NCBI GenBank assembly: GCA_964391995.1
Contig: CAYMOM010000036.1
Coordinates: 1 to 15,991 of the forward strand
DNA from: UBA11524 sp964391995
GTDB taxonomy: Bacteria; Bacillota; Clostridia; Christensenellales; Aristaeellaceae
DNA length: 15,991 nt
Direction: 5' to 3'
Below, one piece after another: positions 1 through 6,698 of this stretch. The translations under genes and the position numbers were made by a program. The stretch's first letter is position 1; each line of letters opens with the position of its first letter. Below the pieces are notes generated by a model. The model searched no databases and was not told the DNA's origin. It saw only the letters and a list, made by a program, of their open reading frames with translations.

Positions 1-593
1 TCATCCCCGGTGCAGGCGGCAATGTGGCGGATAATATCCTCCCGCTGCATGGGGTATTCGTTGGCATAGGCAACCTTCTCGCCATAGGTCAGGGCATTTT
101 TGCGCACAACGATGGCAGCGCATTTGCCCTGCTGAAAGGTCTGGCGGAAGGCGGCCATGGTCTGCGCCAGCTGCTCCTCCGTGGTGTCAGCAGAAAGGAC
201 AGCGGCGGCAATGCCCATGTCCTCCAGCAGTTTCAGGGTCACCTGGCCCTGGTAAATGTGCTGGGGCTCGTCATGCACGCCGGGCTCGCCACGCCAGCCG
301 ATCACAAACAGCATGGGAATGGCGTACACCTGGTCGTTCAGCAGGGAGGCCACAGGGTTGATGATGTTCCCCTCACCGCTGTTTTGCATGTACACCACGG
401 GCACCTTGCCTGTTGCCAGGTGATAGCCTGCTGCCAGGGCGGTGCAGCTGCCCTCGTTGGCGGCGATGATATGGTGCTGGGGGTCAATGCCGTAGGTGTG
501 CATCAGGTAATTGCACAGGGCCTTCAATTGGGAATCCGGCACACCGGTGTAGAAATCCGCACCCAGGGCGCGGACGAACGCTTCAACCTGCAT
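1..593 (-). CDS. ppd: Phosphonopyruvate decarboxylase, N-terminal part (3' end beyond window)
   Basis: A ThDP-dependent enzyme that decarboxylates phosphonopyruvate to phosphonoacetaldehyde, the step that makes phosphonate synthesis from PEP irreversible. The visible 197 residues are the pyrimidine-binding half. They contain YTGVPDSQLK near residue 15, the ANEGS segment with the ThDP-activating Glu47, ALAAGYHLATGK, VYMQNSGEGNIINP, and the typical IGWRGEPGVHDEPQH stretch at about 98-112. The family is about 375 residues, so roughly the last half, with the ThDP diphosphate site, lies outside. Translation starts at ATG 593, three bases after the stop of aepX. Its ribosome site (GAGGAGG) lies inside the last codons of aepX, so the two are probably translationally coupled. 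The neighbouring PEP mutase makes phosphonopyruvate, which this enzyme would draw off. Recognition rests on family motifs; no frameshift is seen. Confidence 0.93.
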   Translation of the reverse strand, partial: MQVEAFVRALGADFYTGVPDSQLKALCNYLMHTYGIDPQHHIIAANEGSCTALAAGYHLATGKVPVVYMQNSGEGNIINPVASLLNDQVYAIPMLFVIGWRGEPGVHDEPQHIYQGQVTLKLLEDMGIAAAVLSADTTEEQLAQTMAAFRQTFQQGKCAAIVVRKNALTYGEKVAYANEYPMQREDIIRHIAACTGD

Positions 594-596
594 GGG

Positions 597-2612
597 TCAA
601 TCCTCCTCCGGAATCAGCCGGATAATGTCCTTGAAGGGCATGCACACATCATCGCACTCCTTGGCCCGGTGGTGCTGAAGAATCAGCTTGGCGGCGTTCT
701 GCATGGCGGGGAAGCCCGTGCGGGTCAGCTGGTTGGCGTAGATGATGATGTTCACGCCCCGGGCGCGGAATTCCTCCTCCGTCACCATGTTGAAGGATGT
801 GGGCACCACCACGATGGGTGTGGCGGCGTCCCGGGCACGGAAGCGCTCCACAAACTCGAATATCTCCGCCGGGTCTTTCCTGCGGCTGTGAATCATAATG
901 GCGTCCGCGCCGGCCTGGGTGAAGGCAAAGGCACGCTCCAGTGCATCCTCCATGCCCCGTTCCAGAATCAGGCTCTCGATGCGGGCGCAGATCATGAACT
1001 CCGCAGTCTTCTGTGCCTTCTTGCCTGCGCGAATTTTGGCGCAGAAGTTCTCAATGCTGTCCTGGGTCTGCCGGACTTCCGTGCCGAAGAGGGAGTTTTT
1101 CTTCAGGCCGGTTTTGTCCTCGATGATAATCATGGAAACGCCCATGCGCTCCAGGGTGCGCACGGTGTAAACAAAGTGCTCCGTCAGCCCGCCGGTGTCC
1201 CCATCGAAGATAATGGGCTTGGTGGTAACCTCCATAATATCGTCAATGGTGCGGAAGCGGCTGGTCATGTCCACCAGCTCAATGTCCGGCTTGCCCTTGG
1301 CGGTGGAATCGCACAGGCTGGAAATCCACATGGCGTCGAACTGGCGGGCGTTTCCGTCCTCATACACCACGGTTTTTTCGGCAATCAGTCCCGTCAGGCC
1401 GCTGTGGGCCTCCAGGGCGGTGATGGTGCCCTTCATCTCAATGGTGCGGCGCAGGCGCTTGCGGCGCACATCGGGCATGGAAAGCTCCGCCAGGGCGCGC
1501 CTGTCCAGCTGCTGCAGCTGGGCATCCCTTGCATAGGGGAACTCCACCAGCTGCCCGCCATAGCCGTTCAGCACGTCCAGCACTTCATCGCGAATGGGCT
1601 TCTGGAAGCCTGTTACCCAGTCGTCCCCATGCACCACCACATCCGGGCGGTAGAGAAGCAGGTTGTCCCGGTAGCTCAGCTTGTCCTGGGCCACCACCTT
1701 CCACACCCCGCGGATGTTTTCAAACATCACCTTCCGCTCGGAAAAGGGCAAAAGCGGATACCGCTTGTAGCTGACCACCGCTTCATCCGTCATCACGCCC
1801 ACAATCAGCCGCCCCAGCCGGGCAGCCTTGCGGATGATGGCCATGTGCCCGGAATGGAGAATATCCGTGGAAAAGCACATGTACACCGTGCGCTGGGCAA
1901 CTTCCTCCACCCGGGCAGACACGGCAGCCAGGTCTTCCGCGTTGTCAATCTCGGCGCAGAGCATGTCCTTCACGTCCAGGGGATGAAGCGCAACGGCGCC
2001 ATCCAGCAGCTCATTCAGGGCGTTTTCCGCATAGCAGGAGGTTTCACCCTCCTGGCAGAAGCGGGCAATGGCCTGCTGCCAGGCTGCCCAATCCTCGCGG
2101 CACAGCTTGTACAGGGGCTGGGCCGCCACGGCGCTTTCGAAGCAGTTGATGCCAATCTGCCGGATCGTCCCCTCCTGTACCACGGCCTTGAAATCCTTTT
2201 CCGGCAGCGGCAGGGTGGAGCTGACCGCCATGCAGCTGCCCTCATGGGCCAGCACCGCATCCAGCACGGCGTTTTCAAACACCAGGTCGCCATGCATCAG
2301 CAGCACATCATCGCCGGCGGCGGCTTCCTCAGCGCAGAAAAGGGAATAGATATAATTGGTTTCCCGGTAGCGGGGGTTGTTGACAAAGGTGATGTCCAGC
2401 GCCAGCCCCAGGCCACGGCAGTAGCGCACCAGCACATCGTCAAAAAGCCCGGTGGTCATCACCACCTGGGTCACACCGGCTTCCTCCAGCTGGCGCAGCT
2501 GGTGGCTGAGAATCGTTTCGCCGGCGGTGATCTCCGTCATGCACTTGGGATGCTGGGAGGTCAATACCCCCATGCGGCTGCCCATACCGGAATTCAAAAT
2601 GATTGCTTTCAT
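597..2612 (-). CDS. aepX: Three-domain NTP transferase / cytidylyltransferase / phosphoenolpyruvate mutase fusion
   Basis: A 671-residue protein with three parts. Residues 1-232 are a LicC/PntC-like sugar-nucleotidyltransferase fold: NSGMGSRMG at 7-15, HPKCM with Lys23, MHGDL with Asp109, and the C-terminal EIDNAEDL typical of choline-phosphate or phosphonate cytidylyltransferases. Residues about 242-360 are a different nucleotidyltransferase of the glycerol-3-phosphate cytidylyltransferase type, with HSGH at 253-256 as the HxGH motif. Residues 390-671 are PEP mutase: Trp429, Asp443, GDTGG at 471-475 and the gating motif EDKTGLKKNS at 498-507, which fits EDKx5NS. PEP mutase interconverts PEP and phosphonopyruvate. 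By inference the N-terminal domain makes CMP-aminoethylphosphonate; the substrate of the middle domain is unknown. ATG 2612 is chosen because CAGGAAA precedes it and homology begins there; an upstream in-frame ATG at 2654 lies in the hairpin region. A cytosolic location is expected. Confidence 0.92.
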   Translation of the reverse strand: MKAIILNSGMGSRMGVLTSQHPKCMTEITAGETILSHQLRQLEEAGVTQVVMTTGLFDDVLVRYCRGLGLALDITFVNNPRYRETNYIYSLFCAEEAAAGDDVLLMHGDLVFENAVLDAVLAHEGSCMAVSSTLPLPEKDFKAVVQEGTIRQIGINCFESAVAAQPLYKLCREDWAAWQQAIARFCQEGETSCYAENALNELLDGAVALHPLDVKDMLCAEIDNAEDLAAVSARVEEVAQRTVYMCFSTDILHSGHMAIIRKAARLGRLIVGVMTDEAVVSYKRYPLLPFSERKVMFENIRGVWKVVAQDKLSYRDNLLLYRPDVVVHGDDWVTGFQKPIRDEVLDVLNGYGGQLVEFPYARDAQLQQLDRRALAELSMPDVRRKRLRRTIEMKGTITALEAHSGLTGLIAEKTVVYEDGNARQFDAMWISSLCDSTAKGKPDIELVDMTSRFRTIDDIMEVTTKPIIFDGDTGGLTEHFVYTVRTLERMGVSMIIIEDKTGLKKNSLFGTEVRQTQDSIENFCAKIRAGKKAQKTAEFMICARIESLILERGMEDALERAFAFTQAGADAIMIHSRRKDPAEIFEFVERFRARDAATPIVVVPTSFNMVTEEEFRARGVNIIIYANQLTRTGFPAMQNAAKLILQHHRAKECDDVCMPFKDIIRLIPEED

Positions 2613-2637
2613 GTGATTTCCTGCCTTCATTGCTGAA

Positions 2638-2670
2638 ATGGACTGCCCACGCATTTCACAGGCAGTCCAT
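2638..2670 (-). terminator. Hairpin after nrdR, possible terminator or leader structure of aepX
   Basis: A perfect 10-bp inverted repeat (ATGGACTGCC / GGCAGTCCAT) encloses a 13-base loop. It begins five bases after the nrdR stop codon and ends 25 bases before the aepX start. On the minus-strand RNA it is followed only by a short UUUC, so it is a weak intrinsic terminator at best. I found no convincing separate promoter for aepX between this hairpin and the aepX start, so it may be a partial terminator or attenuator within one transcript. Confidence 0.45.
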
Positions 2671-2675
2671 CCGAA

Positions 2676-3146
2676 TTATTCCTTCAGGCCCTTGTTTTCG
2701 TTCACCAGCTTTTGCAGCTCATCCATAAAAGTGCCCAGGTCGGTAAACTTGCGGTACACGGCGGCAAAGCGCACATAGGCCACATCGTTCAGGTTCTTCA
2801 GCTCCGTCATCACCATATCGCCAATTTTCTGGGTGGTGATTTCGCTGTCCATGCTGGTATAGGCAGCCTGTTCCACCCGGGCGGTAATGCCGTCAATCTG
2901 CTGGAGGGACACAGGCAGCTGGTTGCAGGCGTGGAGCACGCCGGCCTTGATCTTCTGCGCATCAAAGGTTTCCCGGCGGCCGTCCCGCTTCACCACCATC
3001 AGGGGAACCATCTCAATCTTCTCATAGGTGGTAAAGCGCCGTCCGCAGCCCATGCACTCCCGGCGGCGGCGGATGCTGTTGCCCTCTTCCGTGGGGCGGG
3101 AATCAATAACCTTGCTTTCCGTGCAATTGCAATACTGGCACCGCAT
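2676..3146 (-). CDS. nrdR: Transcriptional repressor NrdR
   Basis: A 156-residue ATP/dATP-sensing repressor of ribonucleotide reductase genes, of normal length for the family. The N-terminal zinc ribbon has Cys3, Cys6, Cys31 and Cys34, with the signature KVIDSR at 12-17 and RRFTTYE at 36-42. The ATP-cone domain occupies about 49-139, starting at PLMVVKRDGRRETFD and including DVAYVRFAAVYRKF. The start is ATG 3146, with GGGAGG 8 bases upstream. The frame stays open further upstream, but that stretch would include the -10 box of the promoter. No ribonucleotide reductase gene is in the window, so its targets lie elsewhere. It follows recQ with a 74-base gap that holds its own promoter, so it is probably transcribed both alone and by read-through. 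Confidence 0.97.
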   Translation of the reverse strand: MRCQYCNCTESKVIDSRPTEEGNSIRRRRECMGCGRRFTTYEKIEMVPLMVVKRDGRRETFDAQKIKAGVLHACNQLPVSLQQIDGITARVEQAAYTSMDSEITTQKIGDMVMTELKNLNDVAYVRFAAVYRKFTDLGTFMDELQKLVNENKGLKE

Positions 3147-3176
3147 AACGGCTTCCTCCCAAATGTGCTTTTCCTT

Positions 3177-3205
3177 ATTATAGCATAGCAAACCGCCCAT
3201 GAAAA
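3177..3205 (-). promoter_or_regulatory. Sigma-A type promoter of nrdR
   Basis: On the minus strand the sequence is TTTTCA, a 17-base spacer, then TATAAT. The bases TGC directly before TATAAT make an extended -10. The -10 box ends 31 bases upstream of the nrdR ATG. No obvious NrdR-box palindrome overlaps it, so autoregulation is not indicated. Confidence 0.75.
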
Positions 3206-3220
3206 GGCCTGGCGGCGAAT

Positions 3221-4987
3221 TTATTCCGGGTATTCCCCGTCATACACCAAGCCCAGCTTGGTCAGGCGGGCCCGTATGGCGCCGGCGGAGCGCTGGTGCT
3301 GGTCGCTCAGTTCCAGGATGGACAGGCCGTTCAGGTAGCCTTCCCGCAGCTCCTGCTCCTCTTGCTTTGTCCATGCCCTGGGCCGGGCGGTGGAGGCAGG
3401 CAGCTTCACCACCTGGGCGCCGCCGGGATGCGCCGCTGCAAAGGCGCTGATCACCTGCAGAAAGGTATTGCCCCACTTGCCCACCTTGGCAATGCCCATG
3501 CCGTGAACGGACAGCATCTCGTCCAGGTTTCTGGGCATGCGCCGGGCCATATCGGTCAAGGTTTTGTCGTCGCAGATGATATAGGGCGGCACCCGCAGGC
3601 CCTGGGCCAGGCGCAGGCGGCAGACCCGCAGCTGCTCAAACAGGTTATCCGGGTCGGCAGCAGGCAGCGGGGGTATATCCGCCTTGGGCGGCTGAACAAA
3701 GGCACTGCCCATGGTTGCGGGCTTTTTCCTGCGGGCCGGGCGCTGCATTTCCTCCACATAGTCATACTGAGCGCCCGCGCAATGGCTGCATCCATCGCAC
3801 TTTTCCGGGGCGGATTGCCCGAAGTATTTCAAAATATACTGGCGCAGGCAGTGGTCGCCGGTGCAGTAGTCAATCATGGTTTCCAGCCGGCGCTGATCCT
3901 GCCGGCGCACATTCTCCTGCTCGTCGGCTGTCAGCTCCGGGTTGGGTTCCCCATGCTCTATCATCCACTTGGCGGTGTAAATGTCCGCGCCGCTGTACAA
4001 AAGAATGCACTCGGCGTCCGTGCCGTCACGGCCTGCGCGGCCTGCCTCCTGGTAATACGCCTCCATGGAGCGGGGCATGTTGTAGTGAATCACATAGTTC
4101 ACATTGGATTTGTCAATCCCCATGCCAAAGGCATTGGTAGCCACCATCACCTGCACCCGGTCGAACTGGAAATCCTCCTGGGAGGCACGGCGCTCCTCGT
4201 CCGAAAGGCCGGCATGGTAGCGCCCGGCGGAGAAGCCCTCCTCCCGCAGCCTGGCGCAAACCTCCTCCACCCCCTTGCGGGTAGCGCAATACACAATGCC
4301 GCTCTGCTCCCGCTTTGTGCGGAGGATAGCGGACAGCGCCGGGTATTTGGATTTGGGGCGAACCACCTCAAAGTACAGGTTAGGCCTGTCGAAGCCGGTG
4401 GCGGTTGTGGCGGGAGATTGCAGGCGCAGCAGGCGGATGATGTCCTCCCGCACCCGGGCCGTTGCTGTGGCGGTAAAGGCGCCCACCGCAGGCCGTGCAG
4501 GCAGAGAGTCCACAAAATCCGCAATTTTCAGGTAGTTGGGCCGGAAGTCCTGCCCCCATTGGGATACGCAGTGGGCTTCGTCCACCGCAATCAGGGCCAG
4601 GGGCGCGCTGCGGGCAAACTGCCGGAAGGAGGCCGTTTCCAGCCGTTCCGGCGCCACATAGATGATCCTGTACATGCCCTGGCAGGCCCGCTGGGTAGCC
4701 AGCTCCAGCTGGGACGGGGTCAGGGAGCTGTTCAGGTAGGCGGCTGGTACACCGGCGCTTTTCAGGGCGGACACCTGATCCTTCATCAGGGAAATCAGCG
4801 GGGAGATCACCAGGGCAATGCCGGGCTTCATCAGCGCAGGCACCTGATAGCACAGGGATTTCCCCGCCCCGGTGGGCATAATGCCCAGGCAGTCTCTTCC
4901 GGTCAGCAGGGCATCCACCAGCGGCTCCTGCCCCGGGCGGAAGCCATCGTGACCAAAGTAGCGCTTCAGGGTCTCCAGCTTGTCCAT
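3221..4987 (-). CDS. recQ: ATP-dependent DNA helicase RecQ, with shortened RQC region and extra C-terminal tail
   Basis: A 588-residue 3'-5' superfamily 2 helicase acting in recombination and repair. Visible elements are Walker A MPTGAGKS at 37-44, DEAH at 136-139 followed by the aromatic-rich loop VSQWGQDFRP, FTATAT at 171-176, and the motif VI stretch YYQEAGRAGRDGTD. A zinc-binding module has Cys380, Cys397, Cys400 and Cys403. In E. coli RecQ a winged-helix domain of about 110 residues follows; here there is only a basic, proline-rich linker of about 40 residues before an HRDC domain at about 446-522. Residues about 538-582 (PRAWTKQEE ... AGAIRARLTKLGL) resemble a small SANT/helix-turn-helix domain. 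The start is ATG 4987, six bases after AAGGAG; another in-frame ATG at 5002 lacks such spacing. It is divergent from the gene at 5082 and upstream of nrdR. Confidence 0.96.
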   Translation of the reverse strand: MDKLETLKRYFGHDGFRPGQEPLVDALLTGRDCLGIMPTGAGKSLCYQVPALMKPGIALVISPLISLMKDQVSALKSAGVPAAYLNSSLTPSQLELATQRACQGMYRIIYVAPERLETASFRQFARSAPLALIAVDEAHCVSQWGQDFRPNYLKIADFVDSLPARPAVGAFTATATARVREDIIRLLRLQSPATTATGFDRPNLYFEVVRPKSKYPALSAILRTKREQSGIVYCATRKGVEEVCARLREEGFSAGRYHAGLSDEERRASQEDFQFDRVQVMVATNAFGMGIDKSNVNYVIHYNMPRSMEAYYQEAGRAGRDGTDAECILLYSGADIYTAKWMIEHGEPNPELTADEQENVRRQDQRRLETMIDYCTGDHCLRQYILKYFGQSAPEKCDGCSHCAGAQYDYVEEMQRPARRKKPATMGSAFVQPPKADIPPLPAADPDNLFEQLRVCRLRLAQGLRVPPYIICDDKTLTDMARRMPRNLDEMLSVHGMGIAKVGKWGNTFLQVISAFAAAHPGGAQVVKLPASTARPRAWTKQEEQELREGYLNGLSILELSDQHQRSAGAIRARLTKLGLVYDGEYPE

Positions 4988-5016
4988 AGCAGGCTCCTTC
5001 ATTCGTTATCCTGCTC

Positions 5017-5045
5017 ATTGTACCGCGAAAAGGGTCTTTCCGCAA
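5017..5045 (-). promoter_or_regulatory. Sigma-A type promoter of recQ
   Basis: On the minus strand the sequence is TTGCGG, a 17-base spacer, then TACAAT. The -10 box lies 29 bases before the recQ start at 4987. It sits in the 94-base gap between the divergent genes recQ and the 5082 gene. I see no equally good promoter for the plus-strand gene in that gap. Confidence 0.75.
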
Positions 5046-5081
5046 CCGTTTGCGCATAGTTTTTCCCGGGAGATGATGCAC

Positions 5082-5537
5082 ATGGAAACCTGCCACCGGC
5101 AGTACATCCTGCTCCGTGGTGAAACTGGCGCGGGCTATGCCCTGTTTGAACATCATGGCGGCACACGGGTAAGCATCCGTGCCTCCGGTCTGCCCCAAAC
5201 CCCCGTGCGGGCGCTGCTGCTGGCCGGTCAGGAAGGCATTGCAGACCTGGGACTGATGCAGCAGGGTACCCTGGACAGGGAGCTTCCCGGGCCGTTTGCC
5301 GGCTATCACACCCTGGTGGTGGCTGCGGACTGGCCCAGCGCCCAGCTGATTCTTCACGGCTGTCTGCGTCCCTTTCCCGGGCGAACCCTGTGTAGCATGC
5401 AGGAATCCGTTGCCCATTACCTGCGCTATCCCGCACCGGGCAGCGCCGCCGCGCCCCTTTCCCTTCCGCAGCCCGCCCCAAAACGCCCTGTTTTCATGCT
5501 CCGCCCCTTGACAACTGGCGGCAAAAGGTTACAATAG
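5082..5537 (+). CDS. Unrecognised 151-residue protein
   Basis: I do not recognise a named family. The predicted protein has no signal peptide and no membrane segment. About 115 residues look like a compact alpha/beta domain, with segments such as QYILLRGETGAGYALFEHH, VRALLLAGQEGIADLGLM, YHTLVVAADWPSAQLILHG and MQESVAHYLRYP. A proline- and alanine-rich basic tail follows from about residue 117. Codon use (strong G/C in third positions) matches the neighbours, which supports real coding. ATG 5082 is chosen because GGGAG lies 9 bases upstream; ATGs at 5073 and 5076 are alternatives. It is divergent from recQ and codirectional with galM, 33 bases upstream of the galM start, and its last codons overlap the galM promoter. 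Function is unknown; a link to galM or recQ would be speculation. Confidence 0.65.
   Translation: METCHRQYILLRGETGAGYALFEHHGGTRVSIRASGLPQTPVRALLLAGQEGIADLGLMQQGTLDRELPGPFAGYHTLVVAADWPSAQLILHGCLRPFPGRTLCSMQESVAHYLRYPAPGSAAAPLSLPQPAPKRPVFMLRPLTTGGKRLQ
5508..5535 (+). promoter_or_regulatory. Sigma-A type promoter of galM
   Basis: Consensus TTGACA (5508-5513), a 16-base spacer and TACAAT (5530-5535). It lies 36 bases before the galM start and overlaps the last ten codons of the preceding gene, so galM can be transcribed independently of that gene. Confidence 0.8.
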
Positions 5538-5570
5538 AGGCAACGGATTTATTTGAAGGAGGTTCTTTCC

Positions 5571-6638
5571 ATGTCCATCAGCGTGAAACCCTTTGGCCAT
5601 ACAGCAGACGGCCAGCAGGTCAACCAATATACCCTGACCAACAGCACCGGTGCATCCATTTCCGTGATTGAGTGGGGTGCCATCCTCACCTCCATCATCG
5701 TGCCCGACCGGGAAGGCAGCCTGGCCGATGTGGCCCTGGGCTTCGACAGCCTGGACAAGTACCTGGGCGGTCATGGCGCCATGGGCGATACCGTGGGCCG
5801 CTATGGCAACCGCATAGGCAAGGGGCGCTTCACCCTGGACGGCGTCACCTATCAGCTGGCCCTGAACGACCACGGCATCAACCACCTGCATGGAGGCAAT
5901 GTGGGGTTCTCCGCCCACCTGTGGCAGGGCACGCCCACCGAAGGCAAGCACCAGGACAGCGTGGCCTTCCACCGCGTCAGCCCCGATGGTGAGGAAAACT
6001 ATCCCGGCAACCTGGATGTGACCGTCACCTATACCTGGGATGACGATAACAACCTGATCATCCGCTACCAGGCCACCACGGACAAGCCCACCCTGTGCAA
6101 CCTGACCAACCACACCTATTTCAACCTGGCAGGACACGACCACGGCACCATCCGCGACCATGAGGTGTTCATTGATGCGGATGTCATCACCCCTGTGGAT
6201 GATGGGCTGATTCCCACGGGCGCGTACATGCCGGTGGCCTTCACCCCCCTGGATCTGCGGGACGGCCTGCTGCTGGGCGATGGCCTGGACGCCATGGACA
6301 CCTGCCCCCAGATGCAGCCCGCCGGTGGCTACGACCACAACTTTGTTCTCCGCAAGGGTGAGGCCATGGGCCTGTGCGCCTGCGTGAGCCACGAGGGCAC
6401 CGGGCGCATTATGGAGGTTATTACCGATCAGCCTGCCGTGCAGCTGTACACCGCCTGCACCACCGACCTGAAGGGCGGCAAGGGCGGCGCTGCCTATGGG
6501 CATTATTCCGGCCTGTGCCTGGAAACCCAGCACTGCCCCGATGATCCCAACAATCCCCAGTTCCCCGGCACCACGGTGCTGCGCCCGGGCGAGAAGTACG
6601 ACACCACCACCATTTACGCCTTCCGGGTGGATGAATAA
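5571..6638 (+). CDS. galM: Aldose 1-epimerase (mutarotase)
   Basis: A 355-residue enzyme of the galactose mutarotase family that interconverts the alpha and beta anomers of hexoses, feeding the Leloir or glucose pathways in the cytosol. Conserved motifs are GRYGNRIGKGRF at about 76-87, INHLHGG with His107, NLTNHTYFNLAG with His181 as the general acid, YDHNF with Asp255, and GLCLETQHCPDDPN with Glu318 as the general base. All expected catalytic and binding residues are present and the length is normal. The start is ATG 5571, eight bases after AAGGAGG; an in-frame TTG at 5553 lies upstream of that site and is rejected. It is not in a galactose operon here: it has its own promoter and a terminator directly after it, so it seems to be a single-gene unit. 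Confidence 0.97.
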   Translation: MSISVKPFGHTADGQQVNQYTLTNSTGASISVIEWGAILTSIIVPDREGSLADVALGFDSLDKYLGGHGAMGDTVGRYGNRIGKGRFTLDGVTYQLALNDHGINHLHGGNVGFSAHLWQGTPTEGKHQDSVAFHRVSPDGEENYPGNLDVTVTYTWDDDNNLIIRYQATTDKPTLCNLTNHTYFNLAGHDHGTIRDHEVFIDADVITPVDDGLIPTGAYMPVAFTPLDLRDGLLLGDGLDAMDTCPQMQPAGGYDHNFVLRKGEAMGLCACVSHEGTGRIMEVITDQPAVQLYTACTTDLKGGKGGAAYGHYSGLCLETQHCPDDPNNPQFPGTTVLRPGEKYDTTTIYAFRVDE

Positions 6639-6659
6639 AAGCTGTTTGAATAACAAAAT

Positions 6660-6698
6660 GCCGCCGCAGAAAAGCAAATCTGCGGCGGCGTTTGTTTA
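6660..6698. terminator. Bidirectional intrinsic terminator between galM and rmuC
   Basis: An 11-bp GC-rich stem (GCCGCCGCAGA / TCTGCGGCGGC) with an 8-base loop lies 21 bases after the galM stop. On the plus strand it is followed by GTTTGTTTATT; on the minus strand by ATTTTGTTATT. It therefore terminates both convergent transcripts. The stop codon of rmuC (6696-6698) lies within the plus-strand T-rich tail. Confidence 0.9.

Noticed and set aside
24..2636. An 870-codon open frame on the plus strand across ppd and aepX
   Set aside because: Antisense shadow with the same His/Gly/Leu/Gln-rich composition; the opposite strand encodes well-conserved phosphonate enzymes.
3183..3220. A CCGCC/GGCGG hairpin as a recQ terminator
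   Set aside because: The stem is only five bp with a long loop and overlaps the nrdR -35 region; the following TTTGC is too short.
3296..5059. A 587-codon plus-strand open frame across recQ
   Set aside because: Antisense shadow of recQ with no recognisable domain and no promoter or ribosome site.
5046..5081. A plus-strand promoter (CATAGT at 5055-5060) for the unknown gene
   Set aside because: No -35 at a suitable distance; not better than chance.
4380..5417. A minus-strand open frame overlapping the recQ start and the 5082 gene
   Set aside because: It overlaps recQ in another frame, has no plausible ribosome site and no family similarity; the recQ promoter lies within it.
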